The translations under genes were made by a program, and so were the position numbers. The notes below the pieces were generated by a model, which did no database searches, was not told the origin of the DNA, and worked only from the letters and a program-made list of their open reading frames with translations. Positions 52,662 through 62,724 of a stretch of DNA of 64,000 nucleotides are shown piece by piece (position 1 is the stretch's first letter; the number at the start of each line of letters is the position of its first letter). The DNA is from an uncultured Hungatella sp. (GTDB lineage: Bacteria; Bacillota; Clostridia; Lachnospirales; Lachnospiraceae): NCBI GenBank assembly GCA_910588505.1, contig CAJUPQ010000011.1:1-64000 (forward strand), given 5' to 3'.

Positions 52662-54377
52662 ATGGAAACAGTAAGATTTGACGAGCTTAATTTGGATGAG
52701 CGGATTCTTCGGGCAGTGACGGATATGGGATTTGAGGCGGCGTCGCCGATCCAGGCCCAGGCGATCCCGGTACAGATGGAGGGCCGCGACGTGGTAGGAC
52801 AGGCCCAGACAGGAACAGGAAAGACGGCGGCGTTCGGTATTCCGCTTTTACAGAAGATAGATCCTGACAGCAAGAAGCTTCAGGCTATTGCCCTCTGCCC
52901 TACAAGGGAGTTGGCCATCCAGGTGGCGGACGAGATCCGCAGGCTGGCCAAATACATGCATGGGATCAAGGTGCTTCCCATTTACGGCGGCCAGGATATT
53001 GTAAGGCAGATCCGGGGGCTTAAAGACGGGACCCAGATCGTGATCGGGACTCCGGGCCGGGTTATGGATCACATGAGGAGAAAGACGATTCGCTGCGACC
53101 ATATTCACACCGTGATCATGGACGAGGCGGACGAGATGCTGAACATGGGCTTTTTGGAGGATATGGAGACCATCTTAAGCCAGCTGCCCCAGGAGCGGCA
53201 GACGGTTATGTTCTCCGCCACTATGCCTATGGAGATACAGAACATCGCCAGAAGGTTCCAGAGAGATCCTGTGACGGTCAAGGTGGTAAAAAAGGAACTG
53301 ACAGTTCCAAAGGTGACCCAGTATTACTACGAGGTGAAGCCAAAGACCAAGGTGGAGGTCATGTGCCGTCTTTTGGATATGTACGCCCCAAAGCTGTCCG
53401 TTGCGTTCTGTAATACGAAAAAGCAGGTGGATGAGCTGGTTCAGGATCTCCAGGGCCGGGGATATTTTGCTGAGGGCCTTCACGGGGACTTAAAGCAGAT
53501 GCAGCGGGACCGGGTTATGAGCAGTTTCCGCAGCGGAGCCACGGAGATATTGGTAGCCACGGACGTAGCTGCCAGAGGGATCGATGTGGACAATGTAGAG
53601 GCAGTGTTTAACTACGATATCCCCCAGGATGACGAGTACTATGTTCACCGCATCGGGCGTACAGGCCGCGCGGGAAAGGACGGGATCGCCTTCAGCCTGG
53701 TGGTGGGAAAAGAGGTTTACAAGTTAAGGGATATCCAGCGGTACTGTAAGACCAAGATCATCCCTCAGGCCATCCCCTCCCTGGATGACATCACAGCCAT
53801 TAAGGCGGAGAAGATCATGGAACAGGTAATGGATCTGATCAATGACACGGATCTGACAAAAATGGTTAACATCATTGAGAAAAAGGTTCTGGAGGAAGAG
53901 GATTGTACCTCCCTGGACGTGGCGGCGGCGCTGTTAAAGCTGGCCATGGGTGAGGAAAATGAGGATATCATTGACTGCAGCCGCCCGGCCCGGTCCCTGG
54001 ATGACCTGGACCGCTATGGCCGTGACGGCAGAGGAGGACGAGGCAGAGGAGGCCGCGAGGGCCGCTATGGCCGTGACGGGAGAGGAAGCCGCGACGGCCG
54101 CTACGGGCGATATGACAGGGATGAGGAAGAGGATATGATCCGCTTGTTTGTCAATATCGGTAAAAGCCAGAACGTACGCCCGGGGGATATTCTGGGAGCC
54201 GTGGCGGGAGAGTCGGGAATCTCCGGCAAGATGGTTGGGAGCATTGACATGTACGATAATTATACCTTTGTGGATGTTCCAAGGGAATATGCGGACGCTG
54301 TCCTTAGAGCCATGAAAGATGTGAAGATCAAAGGGAAGAATGTTCATATGGAAAAGGCTAACGGCAGGGGCAGATAA
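52662..54377 (+). CDS. deaD: DEAD-box ATP-dependent RNA helicase (DeaD/CshA/DbpA type)
   Basis: This 571-residue helicase has the Q motif, Walker A AQTGTGKTAA, DEAD (VIMDEADEMLNMGF), SAT and the HRIGRTGRAGK motif VI in two RecA-like domains (about 1-370). A low-complexity Arg/Gly/Asp-rich linker follows (about 440-490; RDGRGGRGRGGREGRYGRDG), then a DbpA-type RNA-binding domain (about 493-565). Such helicases remodel ribosomal and messenger RNA, often in the cold. The leader holds a strong promoter and an immediate terminator hairpin, so expression may be set by read-through. Confidence 0.95.
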   Translation: METVRFDELNLDERILRAVTDMGFEAASPIQAQAIPVQMEGRDVVGQAQTGTGKTAAFGIPLLQKIDPDSKKLQAIALCPTRELAIQVADEIRRLAKYMHGIKVLPIYGGQDIVRQIRGLKDGTQIVIGTPGRVMDHMRRKTIRCDHIHTVIMDEADEMLNMGFLEDMETILSQLPQERQTVMFSATMPMEIQNIARRFQRDPVTVKVVKKELTVPKVTQYYYEVKPKTKVEVMCRLLDMYAPKLSVAFCNTKKQVDELVQDLQGRGYFAEGLHGDLKQMQRDRVMSSFRSGATEILVATDVAARGIDVDNVEAVFNYDIPQDDEYYVHRIGRTGRAGKDGIAFSLVVGKEVYKLRDIQRYCKTKIIPQAIPSLDDITAIKAEKIMEQVMDLINDTDLTKMVNIIEKKVLEEEDCTSLDVAAALLKLAMGEENEDIIDCSRPARSLDDLDRYGRDGRGGRGRGGREGRYGRDGRGSRDGRYGRYDRDEEEDMIRLFVNIGKSQNVRPGDILGAVAGESGISGKMVGSIDMYDNYTFVDVPREYADAVLRAMKDVKIKGKNVHMEKANGRGR

Positions 54378-54390
54378 AATTTTTCCTGGC

Positions 54391-54419
54391 TTGCTTTTTT
54401 GCAGAATTCTGGATATACT
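54391..54419 (+). promoter_or_regulatory. promoter of nagA
   Basis: TTGCTT (54391-54396) and TATACT (54414-54419) are 17 bp apart. Confidence 0.65.
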
Positions 54420-54494
54420 GAAGGTATAAATATGAGCAGCATTGCCGGAGTGGATGGGGGATACAGTCAGGTTTTGCGGAAGGGAGAAGGCGAA

Positions 54495-55634
54495 ATGATA
54501 GTACAGAGCAAAAGGGTGTGGATAGGGGGGCAGTTTTTGGAGGCCCAGTTAGAGATCCTGGAGGGGAAGATCCAGGCCGTATACCCATATGGGACAAAGA
54601 CGGCGGATGAGGATTATGGGCGCAAGCGGATCGTGCCGGGATTTATTGATGTCCACACTCATGGCGCTTATGGATTTGACACCAACGATGGGGAGCCACA
54701 GGGCCTTCGGGACTGGATGAGGCGGATTCCCGAGGAGGGCGTTACGGGTATCCTTCCTACTACGGTGACCCAGATGCCGGATGTTCTCACAAAAGCAGTG
54801 GCCAATGTGGCTAAAGTGGTGAGAGAAGGGTATGAGGGAGCCGAGATGTTGGGGATCCATTTTGAGGGACCGTACCTGGATATGGATTACAAGGGAGCTC
54901 AGCCGCCGGAAGCCATTGCCGAGCCTTCTGTGGAGCAGTTTAAGATGTACCAGGAAGCGGCAGAGGGGCTGATCAAGTACATTACCCTGGCTCCGGAACA
55001 TGACAAGGACTTCGCGCTGACAAAGCACTGCAAGGCTACAGGGGTTGTGGTCAGCATGGGACACTCTTCTGCCACCTATGAGCAGGCGCTTATGGGGATC
55101 GCCAACGGCGCCACATCCATGACCCATGTATTTAACGGTATGACTGCCTTCCATCACCGGAAACCGGGACTGGTGGGCACGGCCATGAGAGTCAGAGATA
55201 TCTATGGAGAGGTGATCAGTGACGGCTGCCACTCTCACCTGGCAGCCCTGAATGACTATGTGACAGCCAAGGGGCGGGATTTTACCATCATGATCACAGA
55301 CTCCCTGCGTCCCAAGCACTGCCCGCCGGGAGGCGAGTATGACCTGGGCGGACATGCCATTGAGATCAGCGAGACCGGTCTGGCTTATCTGAAGGGGACC
55401 ACCACCATCGCGGGAAGTACCATGAATATGAATAAGGGATTGAGAATCATGGTGGAGGAAGCTTTGATCCCGTTTGATACGGCGTTAAACAGCTGTACTA
55501 TTAATCCGGCAAGATGCCTGGGAGTGGATGACCGCAAGGGGAAACTGACCGCGGGGTACGATGCGGATGTTGTGGTGCTGGAAGATAATTATGATGTGTG
55601 CCAGACGTATTGCAGAGGGAAGAAGATGCTGTAA
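54495..55634 (+). CDS. nagA: N-acetylglucosamine-6-phosphate deacetylase
   Basis: This 379-residue amidohydrolase has the metal motifs of NagA: VHTHGAYGFDTN, IHFEGPYLDMDYKGAQ, MGHSSATYEQ, THVFNGMTAFHHRKPG and ISDGCHSH. It removes acetate from GlcNAc-6-phosphate in amino-sugar use or wall recycling. ATG 54495 fits the family length and follows GGGAGAAGG; an earlier in-frame ATG at 54399 overlaps the promoter. No nagB lies next to it. Confidence 0.93.
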   Translation: MIVQSKRVWIGGQFLEAQLEILEGKIQAVYPYGTKTADEDYGRKRIVPGFIDVHTHGAYGFDTNDGEPQGLRDWMRRIPEEGVTGILPTTVTQMPDVLTKAVANVAKVVREGYEGAEMLGIHFEGPYLDMDYKGAQPPEAIAEPSVEQFKMYQEAAEGLIKYITLAPEHDKDFALTKHCKATGVVVSMGHSSATYEQALMGIANGATSMTHVFNGMTAFHHRKPGLVGTAMRVRDIYGEVISDGCHSHLAALNDYVTAKGRDFTIMITDSLRPKHCPPGGEYDLGGHAIEISETGLAYLKGTTTIAGSTMNMNKGLRIMVEEALIPFDTALNSCTINPARCLGVDDRKGKLTAGYDADVVVLEDNYDVCQTYCRGKKML

Positions 55635-55637
55635 GAG

Positions 55638-55686
55638 AAAAGGAAGCCGGAAGGTAATGATTAAGAAACTTTCCGGCTTCCTTTTT
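55638..55686. terminator. bidirectional terminator between nagA and the MalY-like gene
   Basis: A perfect 15-bp stem (55638-55652 with 55671-55685) starts in an A-run and ends in a T-run, so it works on both strands. Confidence 0.9.
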
Positions 55687-55693
55687 AGCAATA

Positions 55694-56899
55694 TCAGATA
55701 AATACATACTTTGACAACCGCTCAAACGCCTCTTTCACCCGGCTCAAAGGCAGAGCCAGATTCATGCGGATCGTATAAGGCTTGTTAAAAGGCCGTCCAT
55801 CCTGCCAGATCACGCCCACGTCCCATCCGGCTCTCAAAAGCTGGTCCATGGTCATATCGTGTTCTTTGCACCACCTTAAGCAGTCCAGATACAGCATGTA
55901 AGTCCCCTGGGGCCTGCACAGGTAGATGCCCTTAAAATGGCTGTTTATGTAATCGCAGGCATAGGCCACATTGCCGCTTAACACTTGGCAGAGTTCATCC
56001 GTCCACTCCTGTCCTTCCTGGCTGTAGGCACCGATCAGGGCATGCATGGAAAGCACATTCTGGGAATTGTAGTGGCTTAAAGACGACTGTTTAAGCAGTC
56101 GGTCATGAAGGTATTTATTGTAAACAATGTGGTAGGATCCTACCAGTCCTGCCAGATTAAAGGTCTTGGAAGGCGCGTACACGGCGATGGTGCGGTTTTT
56201 GGCGTCCTCTGATACAGACTGGGTAGGGATATGCTTGTGGCCGTCTAAAAGCAGGTCGGACCAGATCTCGTCAGAGACTACCACACAGTCATTGGCCCGG
56301 TACACCTCCATAGCCTTTTCGATCTCCCATTTCTCCCATACCCGCCCCGTAGGGTTGTGGGGGGAGCAGAACACGGCAAAATGGATAGAGTGTTCCTTTA
56401 ACTTTTTATCCATGTCCTCATAATCCATACGCCAGATCCCGTCCTCATCCTGAGTCAGCTGGCTTAAGATGAGATGATACCCAGCGTCGCCCAGTGCATG
56501 TGTGAATCCTACATAGGTAGGAGCGTGGAGCAGGATCTTATCCCCCATGGAGCAAAAAGCCTGGGCCGCGGAAACCACGCACCCGAGAACACCGTTCTCA
56601 TACCCGATATGCTCCCTGGCCAGACCGGTGACGTGGTTTCTGGTCTCCTGCCAGCGGATAATGCTGTCAAAGTAAGCGTCGGAAAGATCAAAATATCCAA
56701 AGGCAGGGTGGGAGGTCCTGGCAATGATAGCCTGGGTGACAGAGGGAGCTGTTGGGAAATTCATGTCAGCCACCCACATGGGGATAATGTCAAATCCCTC
56801 TTTGGGGCCGCCTGGCGCGGCAGGATCCTTGCCGGGGCGGTCTACGGCGATGGAGTCCATTCCATGCCGTTCCATGATAGACGTAAAATCGTATTTCAT
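55694..56899 (-). CDS. MalY/PatB-family PLP enzyme (cystathionine beta-lyase type)
   Basis: This 401-residue protein is a fold-type I PLP enzyme of the MalY/PatB group: DIIPMWVADMNFPTAPSV near the start, SPHNPTGRVWEKWEI, SDEIWSDLLLDGHKHIP, and the Schiff-base lysine in APSKTFNLAGLVGS. Members cleave C-S bonds of cystathionine or act as aminotransferases, and some regulate maltose genes; which applies is unknown. It is last in the long minus-strand run before the terminator and 17 bp after the HAD gene. Confidence 0.9.
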   Translation of the reverse strand: MKYDFTSIMERHGMDSIAVDRPGKDPAAPGGPKEGFDIIPMWVADMNFPTAPSVTQAIIARTSHPAFGYFDLSDAYFDSIIRWQETRNHVTGLAREHIGYENGVLGCVVSAAQAFCSMGDKILLHAPTYVGFTHALGDAGYHLILSQLTQDEDGIWRMDYEDMDKKLKEHSIHFAVFCSPHNPTGRVWEKWEIEKAMEVYRANDCVVVSDEIWSDLLLDGHKHIPTQSVSEDAKNRTIAVYAPSKTFNLAGLVGSYHIVYNKYLHDRLLKQSSLSHYNSQNVLSMHALIGAYSQEGQEWTDELCQVLSGNVAYACDYINSHFKGIYLCRPQGTYMLYLDCLRWCKEHDMTMDQLLRAGWDVGVIWQDGRPFNKPYTIRMNLALPLSRVKEAFERLSKYVFI

Positions 56900-56916
56900 G
56901 ATTATACCTGCTTTCT

Positions 56917-57774
56917 TTAGATCAGCCCAAAATGCCGGAACGCGTTATAGATCCCGTCATCCATAAGGTCTGTGGTTATGTAATCCGCGATTTTTTTCAG
57001 CCCTTCTTTTGCATTGCCCATGGCGATCCCGGTATTTACGCAGTCAAGCATCTCCGCGTCGTTCATGCCGTCGCCGATGGCGTAGGTATCCGCGATATCC
57101 GCCTTCAGATAGTCTAACAGAATGCGGATGGAAGTGGATTTGTTGATTCCGGGTACGGACATCTCCCCGCTCTCGTCGCCGAAAAGCGGAACCGTGCATC
57201 TCACCATGTAGAACTTGTCATGGAAGGCATCATAAATATCCTGATACCTGGAACCATTGGTCTCCAAAAAGCAGATCTTGTTGATGTCCTCCATAGGCAT
57301 CTGTGAAGTCACGGTCAGGGCGTTGATAAAATGGCTCCCCTCTTTTTTCTTGGCCATGGCAGCCGGGTCGTGTTCTACATCCCCGTACATGATCCACTCC
57401 AGATGAGGGATCAGATTTCTGGAAGCATAAAGTCCGGTGTTGCTTTCCAGGTAGAAATCGATCTTGTGATCGTCAAAATACTTAGCAACCGCGGCAGCCG
57501 TCCCAGGATCAATGGTCTCGTGGAAGATCTCTTTGCCCTGTACCTCGATAAAGCCGCCTGCAGCCCCGATAACGCCGTCAAATCCCACTTCGGTGATAAA
57601 ATCATAGATCTCGGCTTTGCTCCTGCCGGTGCAGAGATAGATCTGACAGCCGTTCTGCCTGGCCTGGGTTACGGCCTTGATGGCAGATTCGGGGATAAAT
57701 TCCGGGTTGGCGGAAGTGTTGACTAAGGTGCCGTCAATGTCCAGAAAAATAATGCTCTTATTACTCATACTCAT
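56917..57774 (-). CDS. HAD superfamily Cof-type phosphatase
   Basis: This 285-residue protein shows HAD motif I FLDIDGTLVNTS, motif II CTGRS, and motif IV AIGDGMNDAEML, with a C2B cap (about 80-200) as in Cof/YidA sugar-phosphate phosphatases. Substrate unknown. Three tandem ATGs lie at 57780, 57774 and 57768; the second is 7 nt after GGAG and is preferred. It is 30 bp after the DUF1622 gene. Confidence 0.9.
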   Translation of the reverse strand: MSMSNKSIIFLDIDGTLVNTSANPEFIPESAIKAVTQARQNGCQIYLCTGRSKAEIYDFITEVGFDGVIGAAGGFIEVQGKEIFHETIDPGTAAAVAKYFDDHKIDFYLESNTGLYASRNLIPHLEWIMYGDVEHDPAAMAKKKEGSHFINALTVTSQMPMEDINKICFLETNGSRYQDIYDAFHDKFYMVRCTVPLFGDESGEMSVPGINKSTSIRILLDYLKADIADTYAIGDGMNDAEMLDCVNTGIAMGNAKEGLKKIADYITTDLMDDGIYNAFRHFGLI

Positions 57775-57803
57775 ACTCATTCTCCTTAAAAATATATTTG
57801 AAA

Positions 57804-58148
57804 CTAATGATTCTTTAAGGTCTCTTCATCGGCCTTTTCCTCTTTGATCTCCCAGTGGATCAGGAATGTCAAGGCAGCCCGAAGAACAATGATGGCGGCA
57901 ACTGTGGCGATCTCCGCAAGGTCGCGGACAACAACCGTGCGCAGGATCTCGCTGCCAAGCTTAAATTCCAGCCCCAGAGCCATACCGATGGCCAGATTAA
58001 GACGGATCTGAGGGTTTTTTCTCACATAATCCCGCATGCCCTGCAGTCCTGCCAGAATGATGACAAACACGCCTACAAATTCAAATCCCACAATGGCAAT
58101 ATCCACCACATGTCTGAGCAGCTCCTCCAATACCTTTAATACTTCCAT
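57804..58148 (-). CDS. DUF1622 family membrane protein
   Basis: This 114-residue protein has three membrane helices (about 12-35, 48-68, 76-100) and the DUF1622 pattern (ARNLAIGMALGLEFKLGSEI-like stretch at about 57-75, seen as RLNLAIGMALGLEFKLGSEI). Function unknown. ATG 58148 follows AAAGGGG; an in-frame start at 58211 would add a non-family extension. It may be co-transcribed after potD. Confidence 0.85.
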   Translation of the reverse strand: MEVLKVLEELLRHVVDIAIVGFEFVGVFVIILAGLQGMRDYVRKNPQIRLNLAIGMALGLEFKLGSEILRTVVVRDLAEIATVAAIIVLRAALTFLIHWEIKEEKADEETLKNH

Positions 58149-58229
58149 AAAATACCCCTTTCCGCGGCCCTTTATCCGCTGTAGTCGCAAGTTGGAGAGA
58201 CAGTTTCCCATTAACAGGCAATACAGGTT

Positions 58230-59330
58230 TTAATTGGATTTCACTTCTTTCCAAAGGTTATTGTAGATACTGTCCACCTCATCTCCAAGATACTGGAATA
58301 CTTCGCAATTGTCAAGCGATTCTATATCAGGAAATAAGGCCTTATTGTGCTTAAGATCTTCATCCAGCAGATCAAAAGCCCCCTTATTAGGCGTGGCATA
58401 GGTAATATACTCAAAATTCATCTTGGCGATGTCCGGGCGGCACAGGAAATTGATCCAGGCCTCCGCGTTTTCCTTATTCTTGGCATTGGCCGGGATCACC
58501 CAGGAGTCGATCCACACATTGGTGCCTTCCTCCGGGATCACGTACTCCAGATCATACTCCAGGCCCTGGGCCTCTACTTCCTCCTGAATATACAGCATCT
58601 CCCCTGAGTAGATGACGCCCACCGCGGCTTCCCCGCCGATCATCTTATCCCTTACCTGGTCAATAACATAGGCCTGGACTAACGGCTTTTGCCGGATCAG
58701 CAGATCTCTGGCCTGGGTAAGCTCCGACTCATTTTCCGAGTTCATGGAATATCCCAGAGCTTTTAATGCTACCATAAACGCGTCCCGGACACTGTCCTGC
58801 ATCAGGATCTCGCCGTTGAATTTCTCGTCCCACAGATCAGACCAACGGGTCGGCACATCTTCGGGAGATACCATTGCAGTGTTGTAGAGAATGCCCACAG
58901 TGCCCCAGCAGTAGGGAACCGAGTACTTATTATCCGGGTCAAAGCTTTTGGAGCGTTCCAGGTAGAGGGGGTCGATCTGGCTTGCATTGGGGATGTTGTC
59001 AAAATTAAGCTCTGCCAGCATGTTGTTTTCCACCATCTTCTGGATCATGTAGTCAGAGGGGCAGACCACGTCGTAGGTCCTGCCGCCTGCCTCGATGACC
59101 GGGTACATGTCCTCATTGGTCTCAAACATGTCATAGATGACCTTGATCCCGGTTTCCTCCTCAAACATGGAGATAACCTCCTCGTCAATGTATTCGCCCC
59201 AGTTGTACACATACACTTCCCCGGTGCTTTCCTGGCTGCCGGAGGCGTCCGTCCTGCCGCCGCAGCCAGACAAAACCGCAGATGCGGTCAGAGTTAAGGA
59301 CAAAACCATACAAAAGGTGTTTTTTCTCAT
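58230..59330 (-). CDS. potD: spermidine/putrescine-binding lipoprotein PotD
   Basis: This 366-residue protein has a lipoprotein signal (lipobox LSGC, Cys about 23) and the PotD/PotF fold: VYVYNWGEYIDEEVISMFEEE, CPSDYMIQKMVENN, WGTVGILYN, and GEAAVGVIYSGEM. It captures polyamines outside the membrane for the PotABC transporter encoded upstream on the same strand. It is the last pot gene, 39 bp after potC. Confidence 0.93.
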   Translation of the reverse strand: MRKNTFCMVLSLTLTASAVLSGCGGRTDASGSQESTGEVYVYNWGEYIDEEVISMFEEETGIKVIYDMFETNEDMYPVIEAGGRTYDVVCPSDYMIQKMVENNMLAELNFDNIPNASQIDPLYLERSKSFDPDNKYSVPYCWGTVGILYNTAMVSPEDVPTRWSDLWDEKFNGEILMQDSVRDAFMVALKALGYSMNSENESELTQARDLLIRQKPLVQAYVIDQVRDKMIGGEAAVGVIYSGEMLYIQEEVEAQGLEYDLEYVIPEEGTNVWIDSWVIPANAKNKENAEAWINFLCRPDIAKMNFEYITYATPNKGAFDLLDEDLKHNKALFPDIESLDNCEVFQYLGDEVDSIYNNLWKEVKSN

Positions 59331-59369
59331 AATAATCCTCCCTGTGTCGTATTTGTGGTAAAGCGCCCC

Positions 59370-60161
59370 TTATGTCTCCTTCTTGTGAGGCGCGAAATTC
59401 GTGATGATCAGCAGCACCAGAACCGTCACAAAGATAATGGTGGACAAAGCGTACATAGACGGCTTGATCCCTCTGCGTACTTCACTGTAGATCAGGGTGG
59501 AGAGAGTGTTGATCCCCGCGCCCTTGGTGAAGTGGGTGATGATAAAATCGTCAAGAGACATGGTAAAGGCCAGGAGAAAGCCGGAGAGGACCCCGGGCAG
59601 GATATCCGGAAACACTACCTTAAAAAACGCGTATACCGGGGACGCCCCCAGATCCATGGCTGCCTCATAGACGCTTTTATTGGTCTGCTTTAACTTGGGC
59701 ATGACGCTTAAGATCACATAAGGGATGTTAAAGGTTATATGGGCGATCAATATGGTCTTAAAGCCTAAGGAAATCCCGAAGGCGATAAATGCCAGCATCA
59801 GGGAGATCCCGGTGACAATATCCGCGTTCAGCATGGGGATGTTGGTGATGCCCATGATCACGGTCTTCGGAAAAGGCTTCATGCTGTTGATGGCAATGGC
59901 CGCCGCCGTGCCGATGACTGTGGCCAAAAGGGCCGAGGCAAAGGCAATGACCAGGGTATTTTGCAGGGCATTCATAATGGTGGCGCTCTCAAACATCTCC
60001 CCGTACCAGCGCAGGGTAAATCCTCCCCACTGAGTACGGGACTTGGAATTGCTAAAGGACAGCACCATCAGCGTGGCAATCGGCGCGTAAAGGAAGATCA
60101 TGATCAGCGCCAGATAGAAATTTTCCGTAACTTTTTTTAAACTGTCTTTTGTCTTTTTCAT
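59370..60161 (-). CDS. potC: spermidine/putrescine ABC permease PotC
   Basis: This 263-residue permease has six membrane helices and the inner-loop motif EAAMDLGASPVYAFFKVVFPDILPG that contacts the ATPase. The N-terminus (FYLALIMIFLYAPIATLMVLSF) is typical of PotC. Its start overlaps the potB stop by 1 bp. With PotB it forms the polyamine channel. Confidence 0.94.
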   Translation of the reverse strand: MKKTKDSLKKVTENFYLALIMIFLYAPIATLMVLSFSNSKSRTQWGGFTLRWYGEMFESATIMNALQNTLVIAFASALLATVIGTAAAIAINSMKPFPKTVIMGITNIPMLNADIVTGISLMLAFIAFGISLGFKTILIAHITFNIPYVILSVMPKLKQTNKSVYEAAMDLGASPVYAFFKVVFPDILPGVLSGFLLAFTMSLDDFIITHFTKGAGINTLSTLIYSEVRRGIKPSMYALSTIIFVTVLVLLIITNFAPHKKET

Positions 60162-60973
60162 CAGAACGCGCTGCCCTCCCCGTTTTTATCATATTTGGCA
60201 ATGAGAGCCATGCTTGCCAGGATGAACACCATCAGAACCAGGGACAGGCCAGATCCCAGATGCCAGTTGCTTCCCCTTGTAAATTCCTGCTCGATCACAT
60301 TGCCGATCAGGAGGATCTTGCTTCCTCCCAGCAGATTGGAGATGACAAAGGTGGTCAGGGCAGGAACGAAAACCATGGTGATGCCGCTGATAATGCCCGG
60401 AACGCTTAAGGGGAACCAGATAAACAAAAAGGTCTGCCAGAAGTTGGCTCCCAGATCATGGGCGGCGTTTATGGTGTTGTCGTCTATTTTGCAAAGCACA
60501 TTGTAAATGGGCAGGACCATAAAGGGCAGGAAATTGTACACCATGCCCAGGACAATGGCCCCGGGAGTGTTGATCAGGGACTGGGTGGGCAGATGGAGGG
60601 CGGACAGGATCCCATTGATAACCCCGTTCCGCTCCAGAAGGGTCTGCCAGGCAAGGGTCCTTAAAAGGAAATTCATCCACATAGGCAGTATGAAGATAAA
60701 CACTACAAAACTGCCTTTCCCCACGCCCCGTTTTCTCAATATCATGGCCAGAGGGTAGGCCAGCAGCAGGCATACCAAGGTGCTGACAAAAGACAGCCAC
60801 AGAGACAGCCACAGAGCCTTCGCGTGTTCCGCAGTGGTGATGGAGATGACATTGGCCAGGGTGAAAGCTCCCGTCCGGTCGGTGAGCCCGTAATATACAA
60901 TAAGAATCAGAGGGATCACCGTAAAGCCGGCCATCCATATAAGGTAAGGGCCGGATAATAATTTTTTACTCAT
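60161..60973 (-). CDS. potB: spermidine/putrescine ABC permease PotB
   Basis: This 270-residue permease has six membrane helices and the ATPase-contact loop [24 protein letters not shown]. The sequence [19 protein letters not shown] is characteristic of PotB. It overlaps potA by 8 bp and potC by 1 bp, indicating tight translational coupling. Confidence 0.94.
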   Translation of the reverse strand: MSKKLLSGPYLIWMAGFTVIPLILIVYYGLTDRTGAFTLANVISITTAEHAKALWLSLWLSFVSTLVCLLLAYPLAMILRKRGVGKGSFVVFIFILPMWMNFLLRTLAWQTLLERNGVINGILSALHLPTQSLINTPGAIVLGMVYNFLPFMVLPIYNVLCKIDDNTINAAHDLGANFWQTFLFIWFPLSVPGIISGITMVFVPALTTFVISNLLGGSKILLIGNVIEQEFTRGSNWHLGSGLSLVLMVFILASMALIAKYDKNGEGSAF

Positions 60974-62039
60974 TGACTCCCACAGCCTCCTCGTCCTCTG
61001 AAGCAGGTTTATTCATGATCTGAATGTCAAAGGGGTCAACATGGATGCCCACCTCTTTGCCCACAGGGCACATATCCGTGGAGTGGACCAGCCACTCAAA
61101 GCCATCGGGGGTGGTGACTTCCATCTCGTAGTGTACCCCCTTAAAGATCAGGTGGGTACAGACTCCTGTTAGGGTCCCCTCCTGGGGGCTTACCAGGTCA
61201 ATGTCCTCAGGACGGATGACCACATCCACCGGGGAGTTGGTGCCAAAGCCTTTATCCACGCACGGGAATTTTGCTCCGAAGATCTCCACCAGTTCATCTC
61301 TGATCATGGTGCCGTGGAGGATGTTGCTCTCCCCGATAAAGTCTGCCACAAAGGCATTTTCCGGCTCATTGTAGATCTGTTCCGGAGTACCTGTCTGTTG
61401 GATGTATCCCTGGTTCATAACCACAATGGTGTCAGACATGGTCAGAGCTTCCTCCTGGTCGTGGGTCACGTAGATAAAGGTGATGCCCAGCTCGTTTTTC
61501 AGACGGATAAGCTCATACTGCATATCCTGGCGCAGCTTCAAATCCAAAGCCCCCAGAGGTTCGTCCAAAAGAAGCACTCTTGGCTCGTTGACAATGGCCC
61601 TGGCAATGGCGATGCGCTGCTGCTGGCCGCCGCTTAAAGAGTCCACGCTGCGGTTCTCGTAGCCGTCTAAGTTTACCAGCTTCAGGGCGTATTTGATCTT
61701 ATCCTGTATGTAGGATTTTGGTTTATTTTTAATCTTAAGGCCAAAGGCGATATTTTCCGCGATATTCATGTGGGTGAACAGGGCATATTTCTGAAAGACC
61801 GTGTTCAGCTGCCGCTTGTTGGGGGGCAGATCTGAGATATCCTGTCCGTCAAAGATGACTTTGCCCGCGTCCGCCCGCTCAAATCCGCCGATGATGCGCA
61901 GGGTGGTGGTCTTGCCGCAGCCGCTGGGGCCAAGCAGGGTGACAAAGGTGTTCTCTTTCACAGAGAGGTTTAGATCGTCCAATACCAGAGTCCCGTCAAA
62001 ACTTTTGGACACATTGATCAAATCAATGAGACTGCTCAT
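60966..62039 (-). CDS. potA: spermidine/putrescine ABC ATPase PotA
   Basis: This 357-residue ATPase has Walker [12 protein letters not shown]-loop, signature [14 protein letters not shown], Walker [13 protein letters not shown] and H-loop TH, plus a C-terminal TOBE domain (about 280-340). It powers polyamine uptake through PotBC. The gene lies 39 bp after the cupin-HTH regulator on the same strand with no terminator between, so the regulator and transporter share a transcript. Confidence 0.95.
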   Translation of the reverse strand: MSSLIDLINVSKSFDGTLVLDDLNLSVKENTFVTLLGPSGCGKTTTLRIIGGFERADAGKVIFDGQDISDLPPNKRQLNTVFQKYALFTHMNIAENIAFGLKIKNKPKSYIQDKIKYALKLVNLDGYENRSVDSLSGGQQQRIAIARAIVNEPRVLLLDEPLGALDLKLRQDMQYELIRLKNELGITFIYVTHDQEEALTMSDTIVVMNQGYIQQTGTPEQIYNEPENAFVADFIGESNILHGTMIRDELVEIFGAKFPCVDKGFGTNSPVDVVIRPEDIDLVSPQEGTLTGVCTHLIFKGVHYEMEVTTPDGFEWLVHSTDMCPVGKEVGIHVDPFDIQIMNKPASEDEEAVGVNE

Positions 62040-62078
62040 ATGGCTTCCTCCTGACTTCGTAAAATAAAGGTATGTGAG

Positions 62079-62612
62079 TTAGAAACTTGGCGGGGAGCTG
62101 ACCCAGAGGATCACGGCGCCTGCCTTGCTGGTCAGGTAATGCTTCTTGTCAGGGACAAAGTAAAAAGACTCCCCCTTTTTGGCTTTGTGGATCTTGTTTC
62201 CAAGGTGAATGGTCACGGTTCCCTGGAGCACATAGCCGAACTCCTCCCCCTCGTGGGGATTATCCGGATAGGTTTCCCCTCCCGGCTCCAAAGTCAGCAT
62301 GATGGGTTCCATGACGTTTTTCTGGGCATTGGGGATGATCCACTTGATCTCGTTTTTTAATTCGGAATCCGTCTTTTCAAAATAGTCGGACCTGCCGAAT
62401 ACGATCTGTTCTTCCGGCGTTTCGTTGAAGAACTCCCCAAGGGTGGTGCCAAGGCACTGGAGAATATCTGTGAGAGTGGCGATGGAGGGGGAAGTAAGGT
62501 TCCGCTCCAACTGGGAGATGAACCCTTTTGACAGCTCCGCCCGGTCTGCCAGCTCCTCCTGGGTAAGCCCCTTAAGGATGCGAAGTTCTTTCAGTTTTAA
62601 ACCGATATCCAC
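62079..62612 (-). CDS. XRE-cupin transcriptional regulator (PuuR-like)
   Basis: This 177-residue protein has an N-terminal XRE helix-turn-helix (about 5-60; LKELRILKGLTQEELADRAELS) and a C-terminal cupin (about 105-175; EPGGETYPDNPHEGEEFGYVLQGTV). PuuR-type regulators bind polyamines and control uptake or breakdown genes. It heads the potABCD operon and likely controls its own promoter through two inverted motifs there. Confidence 0.9.
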   Translation of the reverse strand: MDIGLKLKELRILKGLTQEELADRAELSKGFISQLERNLTSPSIATLTDILQCLGTTLGEFFNETPEEQIVFGRSDYFEKTDSELKNEIKWIIPNAQKNVMEPIMLTLEPGGETYPDNPHEGEEFGYVLQGTVTIHLGNKIHKAKKGESFYFVPDKKHYLTSKAGAVILWVSSPPSF

Positions 62613-62653
62613 GGCTGCTCCTTTCCCTGCCGGCTTGTGCGGCCTGTTTCGGA

Positions 62654-62682
62654 ATTCGGATATAATCTTAGGTAATCCGAAT
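62654..62682. promoter_or_regulatory. inverted repeat in the regulator-pot leader
   Basis: ATTCGGAT (62654-62661) and ATCCGAAT (62675-62682) are exact inverted copies 13 bp apart, within the leader downstream of the promoter. Confidence 0.5.
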
Positions 62683-62686
62683 AAAA

Positions 62687-62704
62687 AGTTTACTAATACT
62701 AACT
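62687..62704. promoter_or_regulatory. candidate operator 1 for the pot regulator
   Basis: AGTTTACTAATACTAACT has dyad ends (AGTT/AACT) and covers the -10 box of the regulator-pot promoter. A related copy is at 62725-62742. Confidence 0.5.
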
Positions 62705-62724
62705 GACACCAAATATAATCTCAA
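62696..62724 (-). promoter_or_regulatory. promoter of the regulator-potABCD operon
   Basis: On the minus strand TTGAGA (62724-62719) and TAGTAT (62701-62696) are 17 bp apart, with candidate operators on each side. Confidence 0.6.

Noticed and set aside
54549..55355. 268-residue minus-strand frame opposite nagA
   Set aside because: nagA has all catalytic motifs and a promoter; the antisense frame has no ribosome site or recognisable domain.
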